A stretch of DNA of 20,199 nt from the NCBI GenBank assembly GCA_035526665.1, contig DATLBY010000006.1:1-20199 (forward strand). Direction: 5' to 3'. The notes beneath the pieces were generated by a model. It did no database searches and was not told the origin of the DNA. It worked only from the letters and a program-made list of their open reading frames with translations. The first letter of the stretch is position 1; each line of letters begins with the position of its first letter. The position numbers and the translations under genes are program-made. The DNA comes from DATLBY01 sp035526665. GTDB lineage: Bacteria > Acidobacteriota > Terriglobia > Bryobacterales > Bryobacteraceae. This document shows positions 14,701 to 20,199 of this stretch, piece by piece.

Positions 14701-15190
14701 GCCGCAGCGCCGGCGAGAAATCATTCAGCCGGCTACTCAGCCAGGACCCGAATGCTGTTCCGAACAAACGCTGCGCCTCCTGGCCGGACATCTCTTCAAA
14801 ACCGGGGTCCACGCCCGCCTCCACGGGACGCTCGCGCAGCAGTTGCGCGCAGAACGAATGAATGGTGCCGATCCAGGCCCGCTCCAGCTGCTCCATCGAC
14901 CGCTGCAGATTCTGACGGATGGCGGCATCGGTAGCCGATTGTGATGCGGCATCCAATTCCTGCCGGAGCCGGATTTTCAGCTCCCCGGCGGCAGCATAGG
15001 TAAAGGTAACCGCCACCAGGCGCTCCACGGCGCCTCCGGCCCCGAGACAGTGCACGATGCGCTGCACCAGTTCCCGCGTCTTGCCGGTGCCCGCGGCGGC
15101 CTCCACTAGAAAGCTTTCGTCCAGCGCGTAACGGATGCGTTCGCGAGCGTCCTCATCACTGACGATGTGAGTCTGCGGAGTCGGGTTCAT
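11789..15190 (-). CDS. addA: ATP-dependent helicase-nuclease subunit A (AddA, UvrD/RecB type)
   Basis: AddA is the motor and one of the nucleases of the AddAB complex that unwinds and resects double-strand DNA ends for RecA recombination. The 1133-residue chain has the SF1 helicase motifs: Walker A AAAGTGKT (31-38), FTYAAAGELKIRL (motif Ia), Walker B DEFQDT (372-377), GDPNQSIYKFRGA (from 412), LMTVHNAKGLEFPIV and VAYVAATRARDLLVV (motif VI). The C-terminal PD-(D/E)XK nuclease has GTLVHAVL, GIADLAWL (Asp1080) and VVDFKTD (Asp1093, Lys1095), followed by YERQLQIYSSGL, so it looks active. ATG at 15190 overlaps the addB stop as ATGA, with AGGA just upstream. Length and architecture fit Gram-negative AddA; RecB is excluded because the partner is AddB-like and no recC/recD is present. 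Confidence 0.95.
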   Translation of the reverse strand: MNPTPQTHIVSDEDARERIRYALDESFLVEAAAGTGKTRELVQRIVHCLGAGGAVERLVAVTFTYAAAGELKIRLRQELDAASQSATDAAIRQNLQRSMEQLERAWIGTIHSFCAQLLRERPVEAGVDPGFEEMSGQEAQRLFGTAFGSWLSSRLNDFSPALRRCFTRLSWRDAWESGSPLDQLRRAAWTLIEWRDFNAPWRSEAFDRASAIDVLLAQVRELAGLRDRCPRPYDPLFQALRPARELVDRCDRAETRDYDSLEALLIKFRRDLNRNFQPGSGPYAEGISRATVIEKTDQLKAAIEQFRRQAEADLAVSLRAELQGMVLAYDELKRRSGKLDFTDLLLFARNLLRDNAEIRSYFQQRFDHIFVDEFQDTDQIQIELLLLLSAAGAEESSWKAAPPKPGKLFLVGDPNQSIYKFRGADANLYETVRHALREHAVGYLKLPSSRRSLQNIQEFVNAAFENELTNYVPLLGGREAIPGQPSVTVLPAPTPYGVRQVTKGAVNACLPDAVAGYVEWLWKHSHWKVSDPSNAGRALPIEPRHICILFRRFVNNGRDLTRDYVRSLDARGVPHILVGSRFFHDREEIETLRTALSAIEWPEDELSVFATIRGSLFAVSDGTLLKFRDHHGRLHPFRDRPLDLDEEFAPIHEALSLLAELHRQRNHRPIAATLNELLEATRAHAGFAFRKGGDQVLANVYRLVDLARSFEASGGTSFRAFIEHLNEQLERAETAEAPIIEDTGDAVKLMTVHNAKGLEFPIVILADLTANLCHDPECFVDADRRLCATRLLRCAPWELLENEELEKQRENQEGVRVAYVAATRARDLLVVTAVGDQPWKDGWLSPLNKAIYPTKQNWRSPQPASGCPPFGDATVLRRPSDLDAAGEFSVRPGRHTASAGTHELVWWDPATLHSSETVEPGLVNQKVLVAMQPQLQEGLDLYAQWMRLRDAAVDGGSKPRFRVHKASEAPAASGRARGVELISISRAAGRPGGRRFGTLVHAVLTSVEWNAPEDHVRASAELHARVIGATTEEMAAATDAVLRTLLHPLIQEAWTSERCHREFPLMVRLKNGDLAEGIADLAWLKGGQWSVVDFKTDADLSIRRAKYERQLQIYSSGLAQAMSAPVRAYLVSL

Positions 15191-18100
15191 GGCATCCTGC
15201 GGATTCCGAAAAGAGGCTGTAGTTCAGCCCGCGATTTGCAGTTGACCCGCTCCTCCTCGTAAGGCCCGCACACAGGGCGGTAATCGCAGTGAACGCAGGC
15301 CTCTTTCCTGGGCGCCGACGGCAGGAACCCCTTGTAGATGGAGGAATTGATAATTGCCAGCGCCTCCTCCATGCTCCTGCGTGCCTCCGGCACCGCAGCG
15401 ATTTGCGTTTCCCGATAACTATGGCGCTGCGTGGCATAGTAGAGCCGGCCGGCGGCGGCCTTCCTCCCAAGCAGCTTCTCAGCCGCCAGAGCGTACAGAA
15501 TCGGCTGGAGAATTTCCCCACCGCCCATCAGCGACGGAGCTTTCTCGGGAGGCGCGCCCGTTTTATGATCCGTAATCCGCAGACTGCCGTCCGAAGCGTT
15601 CTGCTCTACCAGGTCAATCGAGCCGCGCAACCGGTAGCCTTCGTCAAACAGCACTATCTCCTCATCCGTACTCGCTGGATCGGTGGCGCGGCTGCGCGGA
15701 GTAAATCCGAAGCCGAGTTCAAAGCGAATCGGAATCCACTGCTGCCCGCGAGCGGCCATCGCGCGAAGCCACCCGCGCAGGTCCGACCGGATCTCCTCCA
15801 CATCCGATGCCCAGATGCGGACAATAGCCGGTTGATAGGTCTCGGCAAAGCTGGAAGCGATGCGGTCCACGGCGGCATTCAGACGATCGAGGGCCATCGT
15901 CAGGTTTTGCTCTGAGAGCGGGAGAAGTTGGGACGATTGGAGCTCCCGTAGCAATTCAAACTGGACCTGGTGAAAGAGTTCGCCCCGCACCGCCGGTTCC
16001 ATTGATTCCATCGTTTCGGGCTTACTGGCCGGCCTCAGCCCGTAGATCGACCGGAGATAGAAGCGGTATGGACACGCGGCGAAGTGCTGCAATGCGGACG
16101 GTGAATAGCTCCGCCTGGTCAGCAGGTGTTTGCCGAGAATTTGTAGCGTCTCCACATCCACGTCGACCAGTCCATCCGCCGCAAACCACTTTTTCAGCCA
16201 CCTGCGCCCGCGTGACTGCAGCGACCGGTAGAGATGCGGATTCACCTTGGTCAGATATCCGGCACGCCCTGGCGAAGCTCCGGGATCGTCAAAGGCAGGC
16301 CGCAGCACCGACAGATCGAATTCGGCGTCGTCAATCGCAGCAAAAGGATCGGACGGAGCCGGCCAGCGGAGCTGGGAGGCGCTTCCGCTATTCGCCCGTT
16401 TCTCAAACTCCCGCAGATCCGCCGGAAGCCGGCCCTCGGCGGCACGCACCAGTTCGAAGGCATAGAGCGAAGGCACGCGCCGCCTGCCCGTCACGATGTC
16501 CATCCGGGGGTACGAGGCAACCAGCCGGCCGGACGCGCACGCAACAGCGCTTCGCAGCAACATATGCTCGCGCCGCACGCGATCGGTTTGCCGCGATAGC
16601 GCGCCCGGCAGACCTACGCGGCAATCATCCAATAAAAGCGGATCCTCAGCAGGCCGGTGAGGGAAGGCCCCCTCCGCCAGCCCTGGCAGGAACACGAGCT
16701 GGAAACTCATGCCCAGAGCCTCTTCAATTGCACCGACAAACACGCCGCCGTAACGCGGCGCCGTGTCCCGAGAAAATTCGAACCGCAGGCGGTCAGAGAG
16801 CACGGCCGTCACCTCGGCAAGCTCCACCGGACCGATATCGGACATGGGGGAAAGCTCGGCGAGCAGAGCCGTTACCGGCCCGGGCGCTCGCAGGGCCGCA
16901 TGCGCGAGGTGTGTGAGGGCTTCAATCCATTCTCCCCAGCTGGCGGCCACCGGCATCACCGCAAGCAGGTCAATGACGGGAAGCGCAAACTCCATCAGTG
17001 CGGCGAGTCTGTCTATCCGTTTACTGATCCGCTCTCGCTCCTCCGGGGCATCGCTCTGTTCCAGCTCTAACTGCAAGCTGGCAGCGTGGGCGGCCAGGCG
17101 GCGAGACCAGCGCTCACGCCCGCCGACCACCGCCGCATCCACGAGGTGCGTCTCCCACCCAATGGTGCTGCGTGAGTGCTGCCTCCCCGCCGCCTGCGGC
17201 TCTTCGGACGCGAGCGCATCGTTCTCCGGTGCTGTCCAGTCGTCCGGCGCCGGACCATCCGGAACCTGGCCCAGCGACAGGTACTCGGAAAAACGCGCTG
17301 CCGAGAGATTGTCCGCGGCACAAGCCAGGAGGCACAAGAACGCCCGTCCGGCCGCGTTCGGTGTGCTGCTGCCTCGCGTGAAGTGGGCCGGAATGCGCGC
17401 CCTCCGTAGCGCCTCTTCCACCATCGGCCGGTACCGCTCCGGGTTCCGCAGCAGGATCGCGGCCTCGTCGAAGGCGATGCCTGCTTTCAGAATGCGCCGT
17501 GCAATCTCCACACACTCCAACCCTTCGCCCGAAGCCGAGAACAGTTCGAAGCTGGCATCGGCCGGCCGCGAGGCAGCCATGCCGAATAGATTGCGCTGCA
17601 AAGACGACAGCGCATCCCAGGGCTCTGGACCTTCCGGTGAGACTCCGATTTCGATTTTTAATATGGATTGGGATTGGGCACTCAAGGCGTCCAGAAACGC
17701 CCGTAGCAGACGCGTCTCGGCCATCACTGGGAGCCACAGCATGGGAAGCTTGACCAGCGGATGTGTTCCCGCCATGGCGGCCTCGATTGCCAGCTCGAGG
17801 GTGGAGGCAAAGTCCGCCAGCGAGCGCTTCCGCAACTCCGTCTCGTAGGCCGTCAGCAGCTTGGCAAGATCGCGTCCGGGAACACCGGCGGACCGCAGTT
17901 GCTTCGGGGTCACTCCGTGCAATCGAAGCTCAGTCAGTGTGGACGCGAGCGCACCGGCGAACCCCGGCATACCGGCGACAGGACCAAAGTAGCTGAGCCG
18001 TTTTTTTGTGAGCAACAGGTGTGTGACGCGCGCCGCCAGGGCCTCGGGCGCCAGGGGCGTCAGCGGAGCCCATCCCCGAGCCGCGAGAGCTGGTTTAGCC

Positions 18101-18291
18101 AGGGTGGCGGCAAGCTGCGCCGGGGTAATGCGATGCACGCCGCACAGCGTCGTCTGGCAGGCAGCACGCACCAGATCGTCCGCTGCTGCCCGCGAGCCGC
18201 ATAGCACCAGCACTTCGCGCTGTTGCCGCAGAAATTCTATTGCTTCAGGAAAAGTAGAGGCGCACCGGTTAGCAGTGATCGATCGGTGCAT
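15187..18291 (-). CDS. addB: Helicase-nuclease subunit B (AddB-like, iron-sulfur PD-(D/E)XK nuclease)
   Basis: AddB pairs with AddA in break resection and recombination-hotspot recognition. This 1034-residue protein has an N-terminal degenerate helicase-like region; VLVLCGSRAAADDLV stands where a Walker A would be, so no ATP site is seen. The middle has VFVGAIEEALGMSFQLVFLPGL and FPHRPAEDPLLLD, typical of the family. The C-terminal nuclease has RGELFH, RGSIDLVE (Asp893) and ITDHKTG (Asp908, Lys910). Four cysteines, C740 (AACPYRFYLR), C999, C1002 and C1008 (CVHCDYRPVC), form the expected pattern for the iron-sulfur staple of AddB nucleases. ATG at 18291 lacks a strong ribosome site, but the N-terminus is a good fit. 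It follows rplK by 66 bases and overlaps addA by 4 bp. Confidence 0.92.
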   Translation of the reverse strand: MHRSITANRCASTFPEAIEFLRQQREVLVLCGSRAAADDLVRAACQTTLCGVHRITPAQLAATLAKPALAARGWAPLTPLAPEALAARVTHLLLTKKRLSYFGPVAGMPGFAGALASTLTELRLHGVTPKQLRSAGVPGRDLAKLLTAYETELRKRSLADFASTLELAIEAAMAGTHPLVKLPMLWLPVMAETRLLRAFLDALSAQSQSILKIEIGVSPEGPEPWDALSSLQRNLFGMAASRPADASFELFSASGEGLECVEIARRILKAGIAFDEAAILLRNPERYRPMVEEALRRARIPAHFTRGSSTPNAAGRAFLCLLACAADNLSAARFSEYLSLGQVPDGPAPDDWTAPENDALASEEPQAAGRQHSRSTIGWETHLVDAAVVGGRERWSRRLAAHAASLQLELEQSDAPEERERISKRIDRLAALMEFALPVIDLLAVMPVAASWGEWIEALTHLAHAALRAPGPVTALLAELSPMSDIGPVELAEVTAVLSDRLRFEFSRDTAPRYGGVFVGAIEEALGMSFQLVFLPGLAEGAFPHRPAEDPLLLDDCRVGLPGALSRQTDRVRREHMLLRSAVACASGRLVASYPRMDIVTGRRRVPSLYAFELVRAAEGRLPADLREFEKRANSGSASQLRWPAPSDPFAAIDDAEFDLSVLRPAFDDPGASPGRAGYLTKVNPHLYRSLQSRGRRWLKKWFAADGLVDVDVETLQILGKHLLTRRSYSPSALQHFAACPYRFYLRSIYGLRPASKPETMESMEPAVRGELFHQVQFELLRELQSSQLLPLSEQNLTMALDRLNAAVDRIASSFAETYQPAIVRIWASDVEEIRSDLRGWLRAMAARGQQWIPIRFELGFGFTPRSRATDPASTDEEIVLFDEGYRLRGSIDLVEQNASDGSLRITDHKTGAPPEKAPSLMGGGEILQPILYALAAEKLLGRKAAAGRLYYATQRHSYRETQIAAVPEARRSMEEALAIINSSIYKGFLPSAPRKEACVHCDYRPVCGPYEEERVNCKSRAELQPLFGIRRMP

Positions 18292-18308
18292 ACGCTGCCG
18301 CGTTAGAT

Positions 18309-18348
18309 TACCTGCCCGCCGGCCGGATTCGCGCCTTTAGGGCAGGTA
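18309..18348 (-). promoter_or_regulatory. Inverted repeat between rplK and addB
   Basis: TACCTGCCC (18309-18317) and GGGCAGGTA (18340-18348) are perfect 9-bp complements around a 22-base GC-rich loop, filling most of the 66-base gap. Minus-strand RNA would form a strong hairpin after the rplK stop, but no U-run follows. It may limit read-through from the ribosomal operon into addBA, protect mRNA ends, or be bound by a regulator. Confidence 0.5.
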
Positions 18349-18357
18349 TGAGGTGTA

Positions 18358-18789
18358 TTAGAGAGGAACTTCGATGCCCATGCTGCGGGCCGTGCCCCGC
18401 ACCGAGCGAATGGCAGCTTCCACGTCGAAACAGTTAAGATCGGGCATCTTGATCTTGGCGATCTCTTCGATCTGCTTTGCGGTGATTTTACCGACCTTAT
18501 TCTTGTTGGGTTCCGCCGAGCCCTTCGCAATGCCCACTGCGCGCTTGATCAGCACCGGCACTGGCGGCGTTTTCGTGATGAAGGTGAAGGACCGGTCCGA
18601 AAAAATGGTTATCACGACCGGGATGATCAGCCCTTCCTGATCCTTCGCCGACGTCTTGGCGTTGAAGGCCTTGCAGAACTCCATGATATTGACGCCCTGG
18701 GGACCGAGTGCGGTACCCACGGGAGGAGCCGGAGTTGCCTTGCCCGCCGGAATTTGCAGCTTAACCTGCCCTGTTACTTTTTTGGCCAT
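18358..18789 (-). CDS. rplK: 50S ribosomal protein L11
   Basis: L11 binds the GTPase-associated region of 23S rRNA and the base of the L7/L12 stalk. The 143 residues are the usual length. Signature stretches are MAKKVTGQVKLQIPAGKA, PPVGTALGPQGVNIMEFCKA (the proline-rich thiostrepton-site segment), FTFITKTPPVPVLIKRA and the C-terminal RNA-binding end VRGTARSMGIEV. The ATG has AGGA about 8 bases upstream and lies 9 bases after nusG. It is normally followed by rplA, rplJ, rplL and rpoBC; here addB follows. Confidence 0.98.
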   Translation of the reverse strand: MAKKVTGQVKLQIPAGKATPAPPVGTALGPQGVNIMEFCKAFNAKTSAKDQEGLIIPVVITIFSDRSFTFITKTPPVPVLIKRAVGIAKGSAEPNKNKVGKITAKQIEEIAKIKMPDLNCFDVEAAIRSVRGTARSMGIEVPL

Positions 18790-18798
18790 GATCTATTC

Positions 18799-19458
18799 CT
18801 ATGTTTTTTCTACTTGCAGAAAGTCGAGTTCGACCGGTGTCGCGCGGCCGAAAATAGTAACCAATACACGCAGCGTGCTTCGCTCTGTATTGACATCGTC
18901 CACTTTTCCCGAAAAATTCGTGAACGGTCCTTCGATGATTCGTACATTCTCGTTCTTCTCGAAATTGAGCTTCGGACGAGGACGCTCGGCAGCGGTTGCC
19001 TGGCGGTAGAGGATCGAATTCACTTCATCCGGGGTAAGCGGCACCGGACTGTTGCCGCCACCGACGAAACCGGTAACCCGCGGAGTATTTTTCACCGCAT
19101 GCCACAGCTCGTCGTTCATTTCCATCTCCACCAGGACATAGCCGGGATAGAGGAGCCGCTTGCTGGTGACTTTCTTGCCGTTCCGGAGTTCGATTACCTC
19201 TTCGGTGGGAATTAGAACCTGACCAATCTGATGAGCAAATCCAAACGCTTCCGCGCGGCTGCGCAGCGAATCGGCGACCTTCTGCTCGAATCCCGAATAG
19301 GTATGAATGATATACCAGTGCTTGGGAGATTCCTCCGCCACTGCCACCGCCGTTGCGGGCTGTTCGGGAGCAACCGTAAGCTCCTGGGAAGCCCCTGCCT
19401 CTTCGGCTGCGGCCTGCGGGAACTCGTTATCGTGTTCGATGGGATCCTGATCTGCCAT
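18799..19458 (-). CDS. nusG: Transcription termination/antitermination factor NusG
   Basis: NusG binds RNA polymerase through its NGN domain and couples it to Rho or the ribosome through its KOW domain. The 219 residues show KHWYIIHTYSGFEQKV at the start of the NGN (from about 46), LYPGYVLVEMEMND and TPRVTGFVGG, and the KOW region RIIEGPFTNFSGKV with the usual VTIFGRATPVELDF tail. The first about 45 residues are an acidic, Ala/Glu-rich extension not needed for the fold. I chose ATG at 19458 (MADQDPIEHD); the upstream open frame to 19563 overlaps secE and looks non-coding. It sits 10 bases after secE and 9 before rplK. Confidence 0.97.
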   Translation of the reverse strand: MADQDPIEHDNEFPQAAAEEAGASQELTVAPEQPATAVAVAEESPKHWYIIHTYSGFEQKVADSLRSRAEAFGFAHQIGQVLIPTEEVIELRNGKKVTSKRLLYPGYVLVEMEMNDELWHAVKNTPRVTGFVGGGNSPVPLTPDEVNSILYRQATAAERPRPKLNFEKNENVRIIEGPFTNFSGKVDDVNTERSTLRVLVTIFGRATPVELDFLQVEKT

Positions 19459-19468
19459 GGAGAACCGC

Positions 19469-19705
19469 CTATTTGCTGAGCGTGTCGAAGAGCTTGGTGA
19501 TGCTGCGTCCGACCACGTAATCGACCACGAAAAAGTAAGCTGCAAAGACAAAGACGGCGGCAATCACAACGCTTGTCGTGGCTCGCACCTGCTTCCAGCT
19601 CGGCCATGTGACGCGCCGCATCTCCTGGCGCAACTCTTCAAAATACGACTTTGTAGTCGTCGGCCACTGACCCGCACGCTGCATCCAGTTGCTTGTTTCT
19701 TCCAT
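19469..19705 (-). CDS. secE: Preprotein translocase subunit SecE
   Basis: SecE clamps the SecY channel in the inner membrane. This is the short, single-span form: 78 residues with the amphipathic surface helix and conserved YFEELRQEMRRVTWPSWKQV (about 21-40), then one membrane helix (about 43-65) and a short tail. I chose ATG at 19705 (MEETSNW). A TTG at 19732 would add nine residues but has no support. It lies between tRNA-Trp and nusG, the classic location. Confidence 0.95.
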   Translation of the reverse strand: MEETSNWMQRAGQWPTTTKSYFEELRQEMRRVTWPSWKQVRATTSVVIAAVFVFAAYFFVVDYVVGRSITKLFDTLSK

Positions 19706-19751
19706 ATTGCTCTTTGCCTGAATTGTACCCAAGTGACCTGTACCTTAAAGA

Positions 19752-19826
19752 TGGCAGGGGCGGAGGGATTCGAACCCCCACTCGCGGTTTTGGAGACCGC
19801 TGGTCTGCCGTTAAACCTACGCCCCT
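19752..19826 (-). tRNA. trnW: tRNA-Trp (anticodon CCA)
   Basis: The minus strand gives a full cloverleaf. Acceptor AGGGGCG pairs with CGCCCCT, and the anticodon stem GCGGT/ACCGC closes the loop CTCCAAA with anticodon CCA. The T-arm is GGGGGTTCGAATCCC-like, then discriminator G and an encoded CCA. It sits between rpmG and secE, as in many bacteria. Confidence 0.97.
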
Positions 19827-19876
19827 ATCTGCAACAGCAGCGGACGTCCGTAATTTGCTAAACCTAGTGTACTAAA

Positions 19877-20029
19877 CTACTTGATTTCTTTGTGAACGTG
19901 GTGCTTCCGGCAGCTCGGGCAGAACTTCTTCAGCTCCAGCCGCTCGGTCGTTGTCTTCTTGTTCTTCATCCCGCTATAGTTGCGGTTTTTGCACTCGGTG
20001 CATTGGAATGTAATGATTTCGCGCGCCAT
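19877..20029 (-). CDS. rpmG: 50S ribosomal protein L33
   Basis: This 50-residue large-subunit protein reads MAREIITFQCTECKNRNY, then KNKKTTTERLELKKFCPSC and RKHHVHKEIK at the end. Both CxxC pairs (CTEC and CPSC) are present, so this is the zinc-binding (C+) form of L33. The ATG has AGAGGAG about 8 bases upstream and lies 20 bases after the tuf stop. Confidence 0.97.
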   Translation of the reverse strand: MAREIITFQCTECKNRNYSGMKNKKTTTERLELKKFCPSCRKHHVHKEIK

Positions 20030-20049
20030 CTGCTACTCCTCTCAGCTAC

Positions 20050-20199
20050 TTAAGCCAGAATCTCGGACACCGTACCGGCGCCCACCGTGCGTCCACCTTC
20101 GCGGATGGCGAAGCGCAGACCTTTGTCCATGGCCACCGGGGTAATCAGCTCCACTTCCACGCTGACGTTGTCGCCCGGCATCACCATCTCGGTGCCTTC
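20050..20199 (-). CDS. tuf: Elongation factor Tu, C-terminal end (5' part off window)
   Basis: Only the last 49 residues are in the window. They read EGTEMVMPGDNVSVEVELI, then PVAMDKGLRFAIREGGRTVG and AGTVSEILA before a TAA stop. This is the unmistakable domain 3 end of EF-Tu, the GTPase that carries aminoacyl-tRNA to the ribosome. It heads the minus-strand run tuf-rpmG-tRNA(Trp)-secE-nusG-rplK. Confidence 0.98.
   Translation of the reverse strand, partial: EGTEMVMPGDNVSVEVELITPVAMDKGLRFAIREGGRTVGAGTVSEILA

Noticed and set aside
16763..17848. Long plus-strand open frame (361 codons) opposite addB
   Set aside because: Low-complexity Arg/Ser/Ala-rich translation, no family features, and fully antisense to a clear addB; it is a GC-rich shadow frame.
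19469..19732. TTG start at 19732 for secE
   Set aside because: The ATG at 19705 gives a normal SecE N-terminus; the TTG adds nine residues without support.
1..20199. CRISPR array, insertion sequence, prophage, toxin-antitoxin or defence island
   Set aside because: No repeat-spacer pattern, transposase, integrase or typical defence gene was seen. The AddAB pair is housekeeping recombination.

Overview
The window (about 20 kb, fairly GC-rich, densely coding, no gene-free stretch over about 235 bases) looks like the core chromosome of a Gram-negative bacterium. Evidence for this: an SBP lipobox and a Sec-type periplasmic binding protein, an AddAB-type recombination nuclease, a standard tuf-rpmG-tRNA(Trp)-secE-nusG-rplK block and a B12 riboswitch. 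An Acidobacteriota-like host (Solibacter/Bryobacter relatives) is my best guess. It rests on overall gene content and protein flavour and is not proven from sequence alone. I see no phage, insertion sequence, CRISPR array or other mobile DNA.

Layout. (1) 1-3013, minus strand: a cobalamin riboswitch followed by cobQ (cobyric acid synthase), a BtuF-like corrinoid-binding protein and a BtuD/FecE-like ATPase that runs off the window. The three genes are chained by 4-bp stop/start overlaps. (2) 3055-7534, minus strand: egtB, egtD, then an ABC ATPase, permease and substrate-binding lipoprotein of the osmoprotectant (OpuB/OpuC/OsmX) type. All five are tightly packed or overlapping, so this looks like one operon that makes ergothioneine and moves a quaternary-amine solute. 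(3) 7632-11786, plus strand: alpha-glucan phosphorylase, a small cysteine-rich unknown protein, and a zinc-dependent polyol-type dehydrogenase. (4) 11789-18291, minus strand: addB and addA, the helicase-nuclease pair for double-strand break processing, overlapping by 4 bp. (5) 18358-20199, minus strand: rplK, nusG, secE, tRNA-Trp, rpmG and the 3' end of tuf. Transcription runs from tuf towards addA, so addBA follows rplK directly where rplA-rplJ-rplL-rpoBC usually stand.

The most interesting system is the egtB-egtD-ABC transporter cluster. EgtD makes hercynine (histidine betaine) and EgtB adds sulfur to it. The coupled transporter belongs to the betaine/choline family that includes the recently described ergothioneine importer EgtUV. 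The simplest reading is an ergothioneine (or hercynine) biosynthesis-plus-uptake operon with a transporter architecture (separate permease and lipoprotein, ATPase without CBS domains) unlike the fused EgtU. The EgtB here also lacks the Tyr-Tyr pair that I expect in the N-terminal half of common EgtB proteins. The B12 riboswitch has a neat hairpin that puts the cobQ Shine-Dalgarno in its loop, a plausible translational switch.
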